A DNA stretch of 64,000 nt from Gorsachius magnificus (taxonomy: Eukaryota > Chordata > Aves > Pelecaniformes > Ardeidae), in the NCBI GenBank assembly GCA_034008185.1, contig CM067082.1:97335311-97399310 (forward strand), given 5' to 3'. The notes beneath the pieces are model-generated. The model saw nothing but the letters and a program-made list of their open reading frames with translations, searched no databases and was not told where the DNA came from. Positions 13,730-27,560 of the stretch are shown piece after piece (the stretch's first letter is position 1; each line of letters opens with the position of its first letter). A program made the translations under genes and the position numbers.

Positions 13730-16700
13730 TTATTTGTCAGTCTAATGCACTTGTCAGAAACTAGAATAAAATGAAAAGATGGTATTGTCTTTCAGACAGT
13801 CTTTTTCAGAAAGACTACTGGTTGCTTAAAATTATGTGGTGTTCTGTGTATTTTCATTTATGCTTCTTTGTGCTCACATGTACAGTTCACATCTGGGAAA
13901 GTTTTACCCTTTTAATTATTTTAACCTATCCCTTAATTTGCTAGTTAAAAACCCCCCAGTCCTAATGTTTTTAGTTAATCAGATTTGACCACTTCAGATT
14001 TCTCAACCTTGCTATCTAAAATGTCAGAGTGTGAAAATGTCAGACCTCTTGTAATTTTCAAGTTGACAGGTGAGTAATTTTCAAACTTTTTCTCTGCCTT
14101 TACTGGGTATCTTGTCAAACAACAGAGAATAAAATTTGGCAACTCTTTTTTTTTGCTACAGGAAATGTATAGGAAAGGAGACAGTTAATTCAGAGAGGAA
14201 AATTTTGCAAGACATAAGTGCATAAAGAGGGCCCTCTCTTAGTGATGAAAATATTTCAAACCGTACTCTACCCTCTTGTAACTATACACAAGCAAACATT
14301 CTTTCCATCTTGTGCAGTTTAAAAGACCTTCTTTAATAGCTGGTGCAGGCTTCAGTTTATACAATAAAGACAACAGTACAGTGGGACAGTATAAACTGTG
14401 CTTAAAGCTGTTTTGACTTATGTAGGATTTTTTTCCTGACTATATTAGGAAAAAATTATCATCTATGGAATAAAATGACTTATTTCAACTCTGTAACAAT
14501 ACTACTTTGATCTAAAGCCTGGTTCATAACATAGGGATATAATAAGGTGTTTCTGAGGGCTTCTGAAAAGCATTTTGGATGGAGTGGCTCTGATAAAGCT
14601 AATGTGTATAATTTCTCTTTTATTGTTCTAATTTACCTATGTGAAGAGAAAGAAGGGCAGAGAGGGAGCTGTCAAAGCTCAGTGATTTATATTACTGTAT
14701 CGGAACTCAGGTTCTTGTCTATCAATCTTTCTTCTCTCTCTAATCCTTGCTGTAGATGAGCTTTCTGTATCAACATGCAAACGGTAAATCCAGGATCTTT
14801 TAAATACTATCAGCAAACTATCAGCAGATCTGAATGGCAGTGATGAAAGATGTGAAATGGTGATATCTGTGTGATGTATTTTTTATGTGTATGTGTTTTA
14901 GTTATAAGGGATAGATGAAGATTTCATGGTGCTGTTTTAAGCATGATGCTGAGACTATGGAAAACTATACCATTTTCTACAGCGTAAAACCTTTCTGACT
15001 GGAAATAATCTGATGATTTTGTGTGTACACCCTGCTTCTTTTTATTAGAATAAACTTGGCAAAATTGAGCTTTCGAGTTCAGAACTATCACATGTACTAT
15101 ATAAAGATGAGGGAAAATGTCTACGCTCGCAGCTGATACAGAACTGACATGATTATTTTTCATTTATGTAAAAACATTTATTTTGCAGGGTGATGTAGAC
15201 CAAATGAATAATGTTTATCTTAATGGCCCCAAGTGTTGAACAGTAGCCAATATGCTCCAGTGCTTCACCTTTCTTAAGGCTTTTTACCCCTTAAAGTTTA
15301 ACCTAAATCTTTCTTTCTGCAACTTAAACCCATTACTGTTTACATTTTCTACAACAGAAATAAAAAGATGGTATTTCTTACTTTTTGTAGCCTTTTCTAG
15401 ATTTGAAAATTATTGTCACGCATCTACTCAGTCTCATCTAAACTTCTTTCAGTCTTTTTTTGTAGACCATATTTTTGTAAAGCTCTCGCCTTCCCTTCTT
15501 GTTCAGCTTTGGACTCTTAATATCACCTGCATCTTTAAGCATGTTACACAAAATCGGACAGGCTGATCAAAGTGAGGTCTTTCTATCTATCCATGTCTCC
15601 AAGATGATGTTTCACATGCTTTCTTTCTGCCAGTGAGTATTATAAAACCATCCCATTTTCCTTTCCTTACACCTCAAAATTTCTGATTTCTATGCCTTTT
15701 TTTTGGTCTCTTCTAAATTGTATTCTACTATTTTTCAGACCACATCTCAAGTTAGCCCAAATAATTTTGAATTATATTTTGTTCTTCAGCTTACTTGCAC
15801 TTCCTGCAACCCTGAGGGTAATAATATTAAACACACACTCAGCATTTTATTATTTTGTTCATTAATAAGAATAGAAAAGCACCTAAACTAAAATCTGAAG
15901 AATCCCTTTTGTTGAGAAGTAATACTTAGTTATTACTCTGAATATAGATATTAATAATTTACAATAGATTCATCTAGATTGTGCTTTTGTCAACTTGTTC
16001 ATGAGCATGTAATGAAAAATAATATCAATAAGTCTTAGAAAAATTAAGGCTTCTAACTGTAGTTGCTCTTCTTTATTAGTGCAGCTTGATAATATATGTT
16101 ACTGGGATAACAGATTGATTTCACATTTCCTGTTCTTCACAAAATACAGTTTGCTCTTCACATGTCTCCTTGGGTTTTTTCTAGGTCTTACAAAGTATCT
16201 GTTTCTTTGCCTTGGTGTTCTTCCTGAGGGTTGAAATTGCCTTCTTCTATCCCAGTTCAAAGATCAGTGCTGCATAATTACTTCCTTTCTTCTTTGATGG
16301 GTTCTAGAAAAAAAACTGCTAATGAGTCTGAGGTTGCTTTTAGTCCAGTTAGTTAAATTTGATGTGGTAAATTAGGGAATGTTCAGCTGACTTGGAAAAT
16401 GTAAATATTTTTTCCTAATCTTGTTTGAGATCTTACTGTGAAGTCACTAGCATTATATTGCATTAGCTGTCTGACTTGCAATTGCTATTTCATAAGAAGA
16501 GACAAGCAAAACCATTCACTAAGTCTGGCTTTCATAGTATCATCACAGTTATACATGTTTCTATGAAACTGTCAGCGCTTAATTAGGAAACACTTCTGGT
16601 GTTCATGGCTGCAAAGAAAATCTTAAAAACCTTAATCTTGTGAGGCTGTGCACTTCTAAAATCATTGCTGTGCTACCAAACATGACCTTATCTGAAAATG

Positions 16701-19700
16701 TCATATAATAGAAATAAAAGTATATGGTGTTTCTGTCTTTTGGGACAAGGACTGCCTTCTTCCTACTCTGTGTTCTTACAGAAAGGCTGCTGTGCTGGGG
16801 AGGGGTCTCAGCCTTCTGAAGATCACCCATGCATTGGCCGTGTCGCAAAATAGGGTAGTACCGCATGTTTCTAGTCACTGCCTTTCTTGTGTTGAATGTA
16901 AAACCCAGTTTCAGTGCTCTGGATTCCAAGTGAGCAGGCAATTATACGTTTAAATACCTGAAATGCATACTCATTTTCCTTTTTACTAGTTACTATTCAA
17001 AAAAATAGCAATCCTGGAAGTACCAGAAACTGGAGATGGCTTTTAAGAATAGTGCACATAAAAAAGGGGGCATCAAAACTTATTTTAGAAATAAAAAGTT
17101 GGAGGTGGGTTGCTTTTTAGGGGATTTTTTGATTCCATATGACAGATGCTTGATTTCTTCTGTGATATTTTGGCATTTTTTAGTATAATTCCTATCAAGC
17201 AAAGAATATAAAAAGACTTAAAGCAAAGAAAGGAATTTTGTTTGATATCCAAGTAAGTCTTTTACGTGCAGTGTCAAAATTAATACTTGCAGACTAGGAC
17301 TTTAACTGAATTATGAGAATTGCAAATAAAGCCATTTTGAACATATATTCTGATGAAAGCTTTGTGCTGTGGTTCTTGTGATATTATCAGAGAGTGGCTA
17401 TGTTTTTCTCAAAGTGATGCACTTTATTTCAAATCCTATAAATGTAATAAATCCAAATTCTCAATCTGGAAAGTGCAGCTGCTCTTAAGTTAGAATAGCA
17501 AAAGTGCTTTCTGTTTTGTCTATTAGAAAAGATGTTATAACATTTATTTTAATTTGGGAATCTGCTCAAGTATTTCCTCAAATGAAAATTATATTCTACT
17601 TGAAAAGATTGTAATAAAATGTATTTGTTTAATTTAATTTTTTAATGAAATCATTTTTATATTGCATACCTTAATTAACAAGGTTAACCTAGGCAGGCAA
17701 ATTGAGCAGAAACTACAGTTCATGACAGCTGCATCAGCAGTTTTTAACTAGAGATGATTACTGTTGATCTTCATAAAAATATTCATCAACACTGAAGGTC
17801 TTGATCTGAATCTGAATTTAGGGCTTTGGACCTGTGCTGCCACCTCGTCTGAATTTTCTTTCTATAAAGTTACATACAGTAAACTAAAAGGAAAGCAAAA
17901 ATGCTCAATTGACAATCAGGCTTAAACATATTTAAATGAATTGGACTTTAGGACTTTGCCAAAGGAAGGGTCAGCAAATGAATCAGAAAACAAGCAGAAG
18001 GAGAAAGAAAAGTAACATTGAGATGAAATGAAAGTGACAGTAAGAATTGGTAACTTTTCAAAATTACATATTTTTCTTTAGAAGCATTTCCAAAATATAG
18101 TGAATCAGCATTTGCTCACCATTCATTCCTCAGGCAGCGGAATCAGTGGTGTGCAACACTCAGAATGAGTCTGATTAAGTTTCATGTAAGGGAATTCCTC
18201 TGTGAATGTCCTTTGTGTTGCCTTCACACCTGCTGAGCTAGGAGAAACATAACAGCTTCTTTCATTGCTCCAGTTAAAGCCTGTTGCAAGGGTGACATCA
18301 TTGCTACCGCAGACATTTTAACTTCAGGCTCTGGAGCCAGCCTTTCAAACTCTTTCACAGAGAAATATTTCAACATCTATAATTGATTGTGTTAATTAAC
18401 TTGCCGGATTCACTTTGCAGGTATACAGTTAGGCTACACAGCTTCTTCAGGAACAGTGTCTATCAGCTAAACATTGTTAGCCATTTATTTTTCAAATAGA
18501 GATGGGTCTCTTGTGAAAAGTGACTTTATGCTAGTCTGAGCTCTAGCTGAACTTCTGAAATACCTCTGGGATTTGAGTCTCAAAGACAGGGTATGCAAAG
18601 CTTTGGCTTCTTCTCAAATCCCAAAACAAAGAACTCCACAGATGGCCCTAGTGAAGCATGAGTTTTCAACTTTTTGAGTAAGCAACAGAAAAAAACAACC
18701 ATTAAGCGAGAATTATGAGTACAGATCAACAACAGTGTATTATTCTTGGCTCTCTCAAGACATCTTTGTTCATTGTTGCTATTGAAACTGTAAAAAATAG
18801 GAAGAAGACTGTGTATGAGAAGGAAGAAGGAGGAGTTGAAGAGCAAAGCGGGGGATGGAGAAACATCTCGTGTAAACTTCAAATTTCAGCAGAGTGAAAA
18901 ATCTGCTTTCTTAATTCTGGCATTTCTTGCTGCATGGTATTTTTGTTCACGCACACGCCTCTGTGTGTGTTTGAATATCAATTACAAGAGAGTTATTGTT
19001 ATAGAAAATACAAAACTTAGATCACATGTGGAACAGGGACTTACTTAATTACATAGTAAATAAATGAAAGCAGCAGATGGATTTAATAAGAAAAGTGAAC
19101 TGTGCCAGGAGAAAAGTTGGAAAAAAAATCAGTCAATCACTTTCCTGTGCAAAAGGCCATTTACCAGTTTAGGACCATGTCTTTACTTCTCTATGTTTTG
19201 TAACTCATTGGTAAAAATATGCTGTTTGGTAACTGGAGTTGCAGGGAGCAGTGATGATACACATCAGGACAAGTTTTGTGGCTCTTGTTTTGACTGGTGT
19301 TGGGGGGGAAGGGAATATTGGTAGTGACTATAACAGAAGTTAGACCACACTTTTATTCTGCACTACAAAGCATTATAAATTAGTCTAATAAAATATTTTA
19401 AATAAATCTCTGTAAAAGTGCAATAATCTGTGTGCTACTTATTGTCAGATTGACACCATTGTATGCTTTTTATTGGGGATGTTCGTATAAGAGGTGAATT
19501 CTTCTTTGGCCTCAGTTCCTGAGGGAGTCAATGGGAATATTTATTAATTTTGTTTAAACTGAATTAGTCGTTAGTGAGCAGGATAAAGAGTCTGGTTTTA
19601 TACACTACCTTATAGGATTTGCACATGGTCATTTTCTCAGTGTATAAGGCAGCTATATCCAGGACTTGGTAATTTTTTGTAATATACTTCAATGATTTCC

Positions 19701-20458
19701 AGAAGTAGAAGAGAGGGAAAAACTCTGTATGAATTTTTGTATTCTTCTGCAACCTAGAGATTCTGTGCACATCAATTTTCTTCGCTGCAGATCCTTGTTT
19801 TAACCCATCTTGCAAAACCTTTCTTGTTGCATCACACAGAGTGTCACTGGAAATGACTAAGGGGGCTACACTTATTAACTTGCTGGGCTTCCTGTAACTC
19901 TTACACCAAGACATGAAATAACACATCCAACATACTAATTTTGGGTGCAAAATCTATCCTTGCTCTCAGGACTGGTATCCAAAATACATGGTTTGCCCTC
20001 CCTCCATCCCCCTCCCACCCCCCCACCCCCTTATTTTCTTTTTCTTTCCTAGCAAAACCAAAAGTGATAAGGAAAACTGAACAAAAAAGAAGACAGGAGA
20101 AAATTCTGACCAACTTACAAAGTGAACATTTCTGGCAGAATTTCTCTTAGTGTTCTGCCTCTGAGAAGTTCAGAACATTTTATACTTAGCTATGCTTTTG
20201 TTCAGGAAAATATGGGTTTCTTTTTCAATAATACTCTATTCAGCATCCTTAATAAGTATACCCTATTATGGATAGTATCAGAGAAGTTCATATATATAGT
20301 TTGTAAATTAAAAGAAAATCCTTTGAAATAGAAAATTCTGTTTGATCAAACATTCTTTAAAGAGTTCTTTCTCCTACTTGCTTCCATTTTGCTTCCACAC
20401 TGGCTATCAAAGTCAGATGCCAGTTTCCGTACTAAAGCATTTTAATAAATTCTGAGCG
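13730..20458. other. AT-rich unique region, no gene supported
   Basis: About 6.7 kb without identifiable repeats or exons. Open frames (for example 16603-16941 minus, 112 residues; 15252-15566 plus, 104 residues) show no domain, signal or codon preference that I can recognise. The segment 18120-18480 has more balanced base composition than its neighbours and could be a conserved non-coding element, but this is only an impression. Confidence 0.5.
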
Positions 20459-21220
20459 TGTTGGCTTTGCTTGATGTCGCGTATGGAGTGAGAGGGAGGC
20501 AAAAATAATGTGGTTTATTGGTGTAAAACAGTGAGTCAACAAAGGTCAGTGGTAAATGCGACAATAGTTTATGAGATTCGATGGCAAGGTACACTTTGTT
20601 ATTTACTGCACAGAGGACAGGGTCAGACAAGACTGTCAGGGAGACCCTCCCGTTGAGTCATGAGGTTCAGAAAAGATCCCCTTGCTTTCTAAACTCCCTC
20701 AGAGAGGAGTCTAGGTGTGGCTGGATCCAATCCTAGTCCCAGAATTGGTCAACGGTTTATGTCTAAAGGATTATATATGCGCAATTAATCCTTTATGTCA
20801 CTTAGCTAAGATTTCCAAGTTAGCATGTTGTTAGTCACTTACCGAGAATCTGTCGTGGTAAGGAATCTCTCAACCTCGAGGAGTAACCTTGAGAGGCGTC
20901 CCTGCTCAAGGGGAGATCCTGGCGTGCAGCCCGCTGCCGTGCAGGAGAGCTCAAAGGGCTCTTGGACTGCTCACTATTGATGGGGGTAAGATAATTGGCT
21001 CATAGTCATATTTGCATACTGACCACTGTGCTTAGATGGGCACATTCCACAATAGCCCTTGGCTATTGCATTGTTATCTGTCTCCCCCCACATCCAGTGG
21101 GTGCATCCTTCATGACCAGACACAGACCAGACACATCTATCACCACCGCCACAGGTGGTTATCACTTGAAAGAGGTCAAAGGAGGGGGAGTCAGAGACGA
21201 GAGGGGAGCACACCGCCACA
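20459..21220 (-). mobile_element. Putative solo LTR, family not identified
   Basis: About 760 bp with many CpGs in an AT-rich setting. Read on the minus strand it begins TGTGGCGGTG, has a TATA-box-like CATATATAAT near 20770, an AATAAACC polyadenylation-like signal near 20515, and ends GCAAAGCCAACA. This order of promoter then poly(A) signal between TG and CA ends is what an LTR shows. Neither a target-site duplication nor internal retroviral sequence was found, so the boundaries are approximate. A 98-codon open frame (20974-21267 minus) has no recognisable domain. The retained CpGs suggest a fairly recent insertion. It could instead be a CpG-rich host regulatory element. Confidence 0.45.
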
Positions 21221-21223
21221 CTT

Positions 21224-21248
21224 GATTGTACTGAAAACCAGTACAATC
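21224..21248. repeat. Perfect 10-bp inverted repeat with a 5-nt loop
   Basis: GATTGTACTG (21224-21233), loop AAAAC, then CAGTACAATC (21239-21248). It lies at the edge of the LTR-like block and is followed by seven T in the sequence GGTTTTTTTCC. A shorter perfect repeat, CAATAGCC-CTT-GGCTATTG, lies near 21050-21069 inside the block. Confidence 0.7.
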
Positions 21249-24200
21249 TGGTTTTTTTCCTACACATGACTGGGTACCCAAAATGTACCTGAACTCAAGT
21301 TTAACTCCCAAATTCAGTTATTCTGAGTTTGAGTGTTGAAGTTAGATAACTTGTGAACACAAATGATTGCATTCAAATATATAAAATCCCATTTTCCATA
21401 TTCAACTGAAAAGCTTATGAGTTTTTTTCTTTGTGAAACTTCTACCATTTGATTACAGAAAATAGCACACGCAAATGAAAGAACCACAAAATGTTGAGTA
21501 TCAATGTTTTCTGAGGCTCCTGTGCAGAGTATGCTAATCCTGAACAAATAGAGGTTCTCATGTGTTAGGCTAGACCATGCTGGGTATAGTTTCCCCCAAA
21601 TTGCTTTTATGGCTTATCTGGGTACTTTCCTGGAGTCTAGCTTCAAGTCTTCCACAAATAAATGAGTTTTCTTTAGAAGTAAAGTTAGGATTCAGAGATA
21701 AAGGTTTAGAGGTAAAGTTTGGATGTGGTTAGAAGTACAACTTCCAAAGTGAGGCATGGGAGATTCAGTAGAAATGAAGCATATTATCCTTACAATGTGG
21801 CAGAAATATGAACACTTGAATGCTAATAGTTTTATTACAAGAAGGAACATTGTTAAAAGAGTAACAATAAGATAGGAACTTGTGAGCAGACCCATGGTGT
21901 ATGAAATTATCTACATCTTCTAGGTATTAATCAGCTGAAATTGAATTTATTGAGCTTTTGCACTAAGTGATCTGCACTTCACTTCCAAGATGTTCTAGCT
22001 TGCCTGCCATGCTGGTATCTTAGAAGTCAAAACTTTGGATTTTGTGCTGGACAGGCAGCTGCTTCTAAATCTTTCCCACAAGAGGGATTTCCCAAGGTCA
22101 AAGTCTTGCCATGCAGCCTTTGCTCCTGCCTGGAGTCTGGACTCATGGGAAGCCCTGAGAGTTTGGTAGATGTGAAGCAAGCATCTGCCCAAGTAGGACA
22201 TCAAATCTTTTGGAGACTTGTTGGAGTTGAAGAGCTAATAGAAATTTTTGTTGTGAAGGGAAAGAGCTAAGCCTATTGGTAGGGACTTGAAGGGACAGTT
22301 GCCAAACAACAATGCAGAGAGCAAGTGGTATGTGACCCAGTCTGTGGTGGGTTTAGTATGCAATACTAGCCAGAGAGCTCAGAGGTGAGCAGAATCTCTA
22401 AAGTAAATTCGAATGATTAAATGCCAAAAACAATTATGCATTTCATCTCTTAACTCCTGTTTCAATGGCAGTTTAAGACCTTAAATAAGGGTTAAAACTA
22501 GAAACAGTCTCTTAATTCTCTTAAATCCAGAAAAGTCTGGTGGATACAGTAGAACTAAAGATTTATATTGGAGATGGCTCTGAAATAAAGCTTTATATCC
22601 AAGCTTTTAAAACTCTGCAAGCTAGATCTGAACATTGGAGTTTGGCTTCTGTTTTGAATAATTCCCTGCCTCCAAAAAAACCCCCTCAAACCTGTGGCCC
22701 AATAATCTGTGACAACATAACCCTTTGCTAGTTAACAGAAGCATTTCCAATGCTCCATGAAGCCTTGCTGTCATATAGTCTTAGAGTTCATGTGAGTGGA
22801 GGTGACTATTTACTAGGACTGAATTACTGTGAGGTTGAAATGCATTAAATGACTTCATGTGTAGTAGTAATAAATATATTCTGTAGAGTTCAGTGCAATT
22901 TCATAAATGAAGGTAGGTATCAGTGCAAGCAAAATCTAATCAGATTATAAGACATTAACTGCTTCAGTGCTCCTATGGATGGTATTTGCCTGTGATCTAT
23001 TGAAATTAATGGGACAGTCTCACATATCAACATTTCTGGGACTAAAAGAACACAATTGAATTGAATGCATTAGTAGAAGGCATTAATGGCAATTAGCATT
23101 TTAATATGAATACTATAGCATAAGACCATTGATTGCTAGTCTGATAACTACAGCATTCAAATCTGAGAGATGTTCTACACCTGTTGATCTCAAGACAATG
23201 AATGCCCTCAGTAATTCCAGCCTGATGCCAAAACAGAAGAACTACTGTGTGTGGAAACGGCATTCAACAGAGAGCAGTGCTGCTCAGCAGCACGGCAAGT
23301 TCTTGACTTTAGAGGTGACACGCTCGTTTCAGTTGTGTAAGCAAATATGAAAAAGGATTATGGTTTGCTAATAGACTTGAAACTGGAAGAAAAAAAATCA
23401 TTGTAAGGCCATAATTATAAACCTGACATAACTGCTGTAATGGGAGTACTGACAATGTAAATAGATTCTGGGCAGCTGGGCTAACTTTTTTTTCCTTTAG
23501 TGTTTCCACTTTAGAGGCATTTTTTTTTTTAATATAGTGTATAAAGAAATATGTGTATTTCTGCATTTCTACAGTCTAGTGCTTCTGAAATGTACTGTAT
23601 TGGTCAACAAAATACTTTCTATCACAGTATTATTACATTCTTATTCATTTGCACTTCTTAGTCATGCTTAACACATCTAATTTACAAGGAAAGACTGAAA
23701 ACTCATCTTTGATTAAATTAAGTTTCTTAAAAAACAAAATTACTTTGAAAAATTATTTTTCAGTTAAATGAAATGAAATTTGAAAATTGAAATATTTTCA
23801 TAATAGAAAATCCAGGTGGTGTTTCTTTTTCTATTTTGTATTATGAATGTGACAGATAGTCATAGTGACAGATATGCTCTTTAGAATTTTAACACAATCC
23901 ACCTATTTTTCCATGATGAAAATACATGAAATGAAAAATAAGATTGCCCTCGGCATTTAGGTTGATCGTGAGTTAGAAAGATAGGAGTGAATTTATTGCT
24001 TTGCAAAACAGTTTGAAGTCTAGATATGAAAGCACTATAAAGAATACAGGTAGAATTACAGGTACTTGTGTCACATAGAGATACTTTAGGGTGGTGTTTA
24101 ATAATATCTTTTCATAGTGTTATTATTTTTCCTTTCTACGGTAGAGAAAAAGCCAGCATCTTTCTCTATATGTTCAGGCAATAACAAGAACTTTCTAAAT

Positions 24201-24929
24201 CCACAGCTTAATCCACAAGAGTCTTTACATATGAAAATTTCAGGCTCTGTAAACAAGTAGATAAAAAACAGTGAAAATGGACTTTGCTGTATGTTTGATA
24301 ATAGTTAAATCTTCAGTTTTGGAAAAAACACGCAGAAAGCATATTCAGTTCTATTTCTGTTACTCTGAGAAGCAGCTTGTTTGAAACAAAGATTGGGAGT
24401 GGATCATCATGCTTCTGTTGTCCCAAATCAGTGCACATTGCCTGAGATTTTCAGCACGTTCCACTATTTGTCTTCACCTTTGGCATATCTGCTCAGTTGT
24501 CTTCCCCCCCGTCCCGCCCCCGCCCCATGAACGCCCCCTCCCTTTTTTTCTCCCCCTGCTTCTGACAGTCAACATGGCATTCAGACCCTTCCTTCTTGCG
24601 TCATTGTGTGCCACATATCTGCTTGCCATTTATCATCTTTCTTCATTTCTGTTCACAGCTTGTCTGCCTAGAATGATGTTTCTTTGTCTGCCTTAATTCT
24701 GCATGTTCACTCAGTGTTTGTTGACTTCTCTGCATTCATTCTCATGCACTGCACATGAGCTAAGCATTCATAAATTTATCTTGTATGTCCTCTTGCCTTC
24801 ACATCCATTCATCTGTGGTCTCCTTTCATTTTCTATTCATTATGATTTAAATCACTCTGTTAACGTGTCCACCACCTGCTGGCAAAAAGCTGCAAAGCAA
24901 GAAGGCTGAACACATTCTTCTTTTATAAT

Positions 24930-25290
24930 TTAAGCCTGGATCCGAGTCCAGACTTGATCGGGAATTAATCTTCCATTCAGACCAAAACACCCCTTAGTTG
25001 AGACTGTAGGCCTGGACAAGAGTTGCACTGGCTCTCTTATTTTGCAGCTAATTTCAACTCTAAACAAGGCTCGACAGACAGGGGGTTGCAAAGCAACTAC
25101 CTCCCAGACATCCTGAACTAGTGGCCCGGAGGAGCCTGGGCTCCAAGGAGGAATAACATTCAATGGTGGGCTGCTATTTCAGTCAGCCGCTTTAGCCCAA
25201 GTATTACCTCAGAGGCAAAGGTTAGTTGGTTTTCTGGACCAGACCCTGGATTTAGTGGTATTTGGAACAGAGTGCAGTAACAGCCAGCCA
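24930..25290. other. Unassigned block of higher GC
   Basis: About 360 bp with balanced base composition inside AT-rich DNA. The minus strand carries a 77-codon open frame (24930-25163) with no recognised domain. No repeat family, splice-bounded exon or promoter could be named. It may be an old repeat, a conserved non-coding element or a fragment of a pseudogene. Confidence 0.3.
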
Positions 25291-27149
25291 GGTTGAATGG
25301 GTTTGAAAGGCTTACTCATTGTTATCATGGAGGATATTTAAATGCAAGATCCTTGGAACATGTAAGTTGGACCTGGACTCACTAAGATGTCTGTTTGTAT
25401 ATTAGTATCTTGGACTGAACTGTATGTGACTGTGTTAGGTGCTTCATAAGAACATATGAAAGCATGGTTCTTGTTCCTGATTAATGCACTGAAGATTAAA
25501 TTGGAAGAGTGCTGTTCCAGTTTGGTTTGCAAGCTAATGTAGAAAACATTGGTAAAACATATGATTTTTTTCAGCAGATAAGTCTTCATTAATTCACTGT
25601 TTTATGTCTTTATAACTAAAAAAATATGGTTTAAACTGTCGTAATGTATGTACAATGTGAAGAGAATTTATTGGTTCTTGGTATAAGAATATAAGTATTC
25701 AGATCTTAAAAAATAATCTTGTTATGCCAAAGGTGCTTTCTAATTGAAACTTTCAGTGATTGGCAGTAGATATTTCTAAAATTGCCTTTTTTTAGGACTT
25801 CAAGAAATTATTCTTGTTTTGCAGGGAGTATTCTTGTGCTTCTAATTGATGAACATCAGCACCAAGCAATAACGTGGTTGTTTCTGGCAAGCTCTAATGC
25901 ATTCAGACTTATAGAGCAATCCACTATATTACCTCTTAAAATAGTTTCTCAGGGATAATCCTTTTTATTTCTTTTGAGATGAAACTTGTACAAAGCATAA
26001 ATTTATGGTAAAATATAGGTAAAATGAGCAGAGGATATTCTGAGTTTTGAGATTCATTCAAAGCAAAAGTCATATGAGTTTATATAAACAAAACATCAAA
26101 AGCGAAAAAACCATTTTAATAAACCCCTGGGAAGTAAAAATTCTGTGGTTTGCACAGCTGTTAGCTGGGATGCAAGTGAGGTTGAGTGTCCTAAAGCCAC
26201 TCCTCAGCTGCTACTGCTCTCCTGGAGAGAGCAGAATTAATATTTCCATTATCCACCTTTGACCAGTTTTAAGCAAAGGCACATAGAATACCTGCTGCTT
26301 AAGAGTTTGGGGTGTTTTCTCTAAGGCAGAAGGTAATTTTAGTTGCTTTACGAGACTTAATACAAAGACAAAACTGATCTCATTTGAGGGTTTTTCCCTT
26401 TCTTTCTGAAACTGTAGATACAAAAGATAAGCTTCTGCCTGTGTTTCTTACATTCCGAATATGAATAGAGATAATTTTAAAACAAAAATAAGTGGTGTGA
26501 TTTCTCCTAAGTAGTTTAATATTAATGAAATAGAAGTATATTGGAGTGAGCCACAAAACAGACCAACTTACAACAGGTCACCACACATCACAAATAAATG
26601 GTCCTTAAAGAGTCTGGAATGACACTTCAAAATATTCTGTACTGCCAGTAAAGGCATGGAGACTCAAAGACTCAGTCAGAGATCTACAGCAGGACACTTC
26701 ATTGATCAGTCCTGGTGCTGCTTGGTTGCTCATTGACAGAATTCTAAATGGTTGCAATATGTTCCTAACATGGTAACCATGGAGGAATTAAACTTTACAT
26801 TTTGATATGCATTGGATAAAAGTAACCCAAATAGTTTGAAATCTTCCATTTTGTGCTGACATATGAGTACAGTTGGAAGTTATAGATTTTGAATCCCACA
26901 GTGAGGCATGGAAAGGAGCTGTTCTCATAGGGTGGGTGGATAATGGTTCTCTAGAACAAATACTTCACAAATTATTTTTGTTGTTATTGCTTTAAATATT
27001 AATCACTAAATCTTCAGAGCCTCGTTCTTAGTTAACAACTGACAATATGAGGGGCCTGTAAACACAGTCTTCAGACAAGTTTACTCCCTGCTTGCCATAT
27101 TCAAATTACAATGTTTCAGGACAGCAAGAGTAAAAAATTTCTGACAAGT

Positions 27150-27560
27150 AGTGGAGAACTTGCTGGCACTAAGCAACTGCTCTAAGAACTACTGTGAGGT
27201 CCGCATAGAGGTTAAGCCACAAAATCCATGGAGAAAGAGGAAAGGTACCATAGACAAATTATTTCTTATGCTCTGTTCAGTGTCCACTATAGGACGCTTC
27301 TGTAGTAGAATTAGTGATGGCTTTATTTCTCTTACCACCACAGGCACCAAGGGCATCTTTGCATCCTACCACAGAGGTGTTTCTATAGAGATGTATTAGA
27401 GACCATATGATGAAACACCCATCACCAATCTCTTTCTTAGGATCTCCCATGCAGCTGTCATGTGGGAAGGCCTCTTCACCTGTGGCAATGTAGTCACCAG
27501 CACAATTAATCTGCCTGGGCAAGGATTGCAGCTGCTATCAAGTCCTTGCCTCTCTGTCCT
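27150..27560. other. Unassigned block, possible old pseudogene or repeat
   Basis: Overlapping open frames on both strands (27151-27399 plus, 82 codons; 27277-27522 minus, 81 codons) in a segment of less biased composition. I could not match either reading to a protein family. It may be a decayed retrocopy or an ancient repeat, but no poly(A) tail or direct repeats were seen. Confidence 0.25.

Noticed and set aside
19564..19950. 128-codon minus-strand frame
   Set aside because: No recognisable family or supporting context; consistent with chance in AT-rich DNA.
27151..27522. Possible processed pseudogene (a ribosomal-protein retrocopy was considered)
   Set aside because: The reading could not be aligned convincingly to any protein, and no poly(A) tail or flanking duplication was seen.
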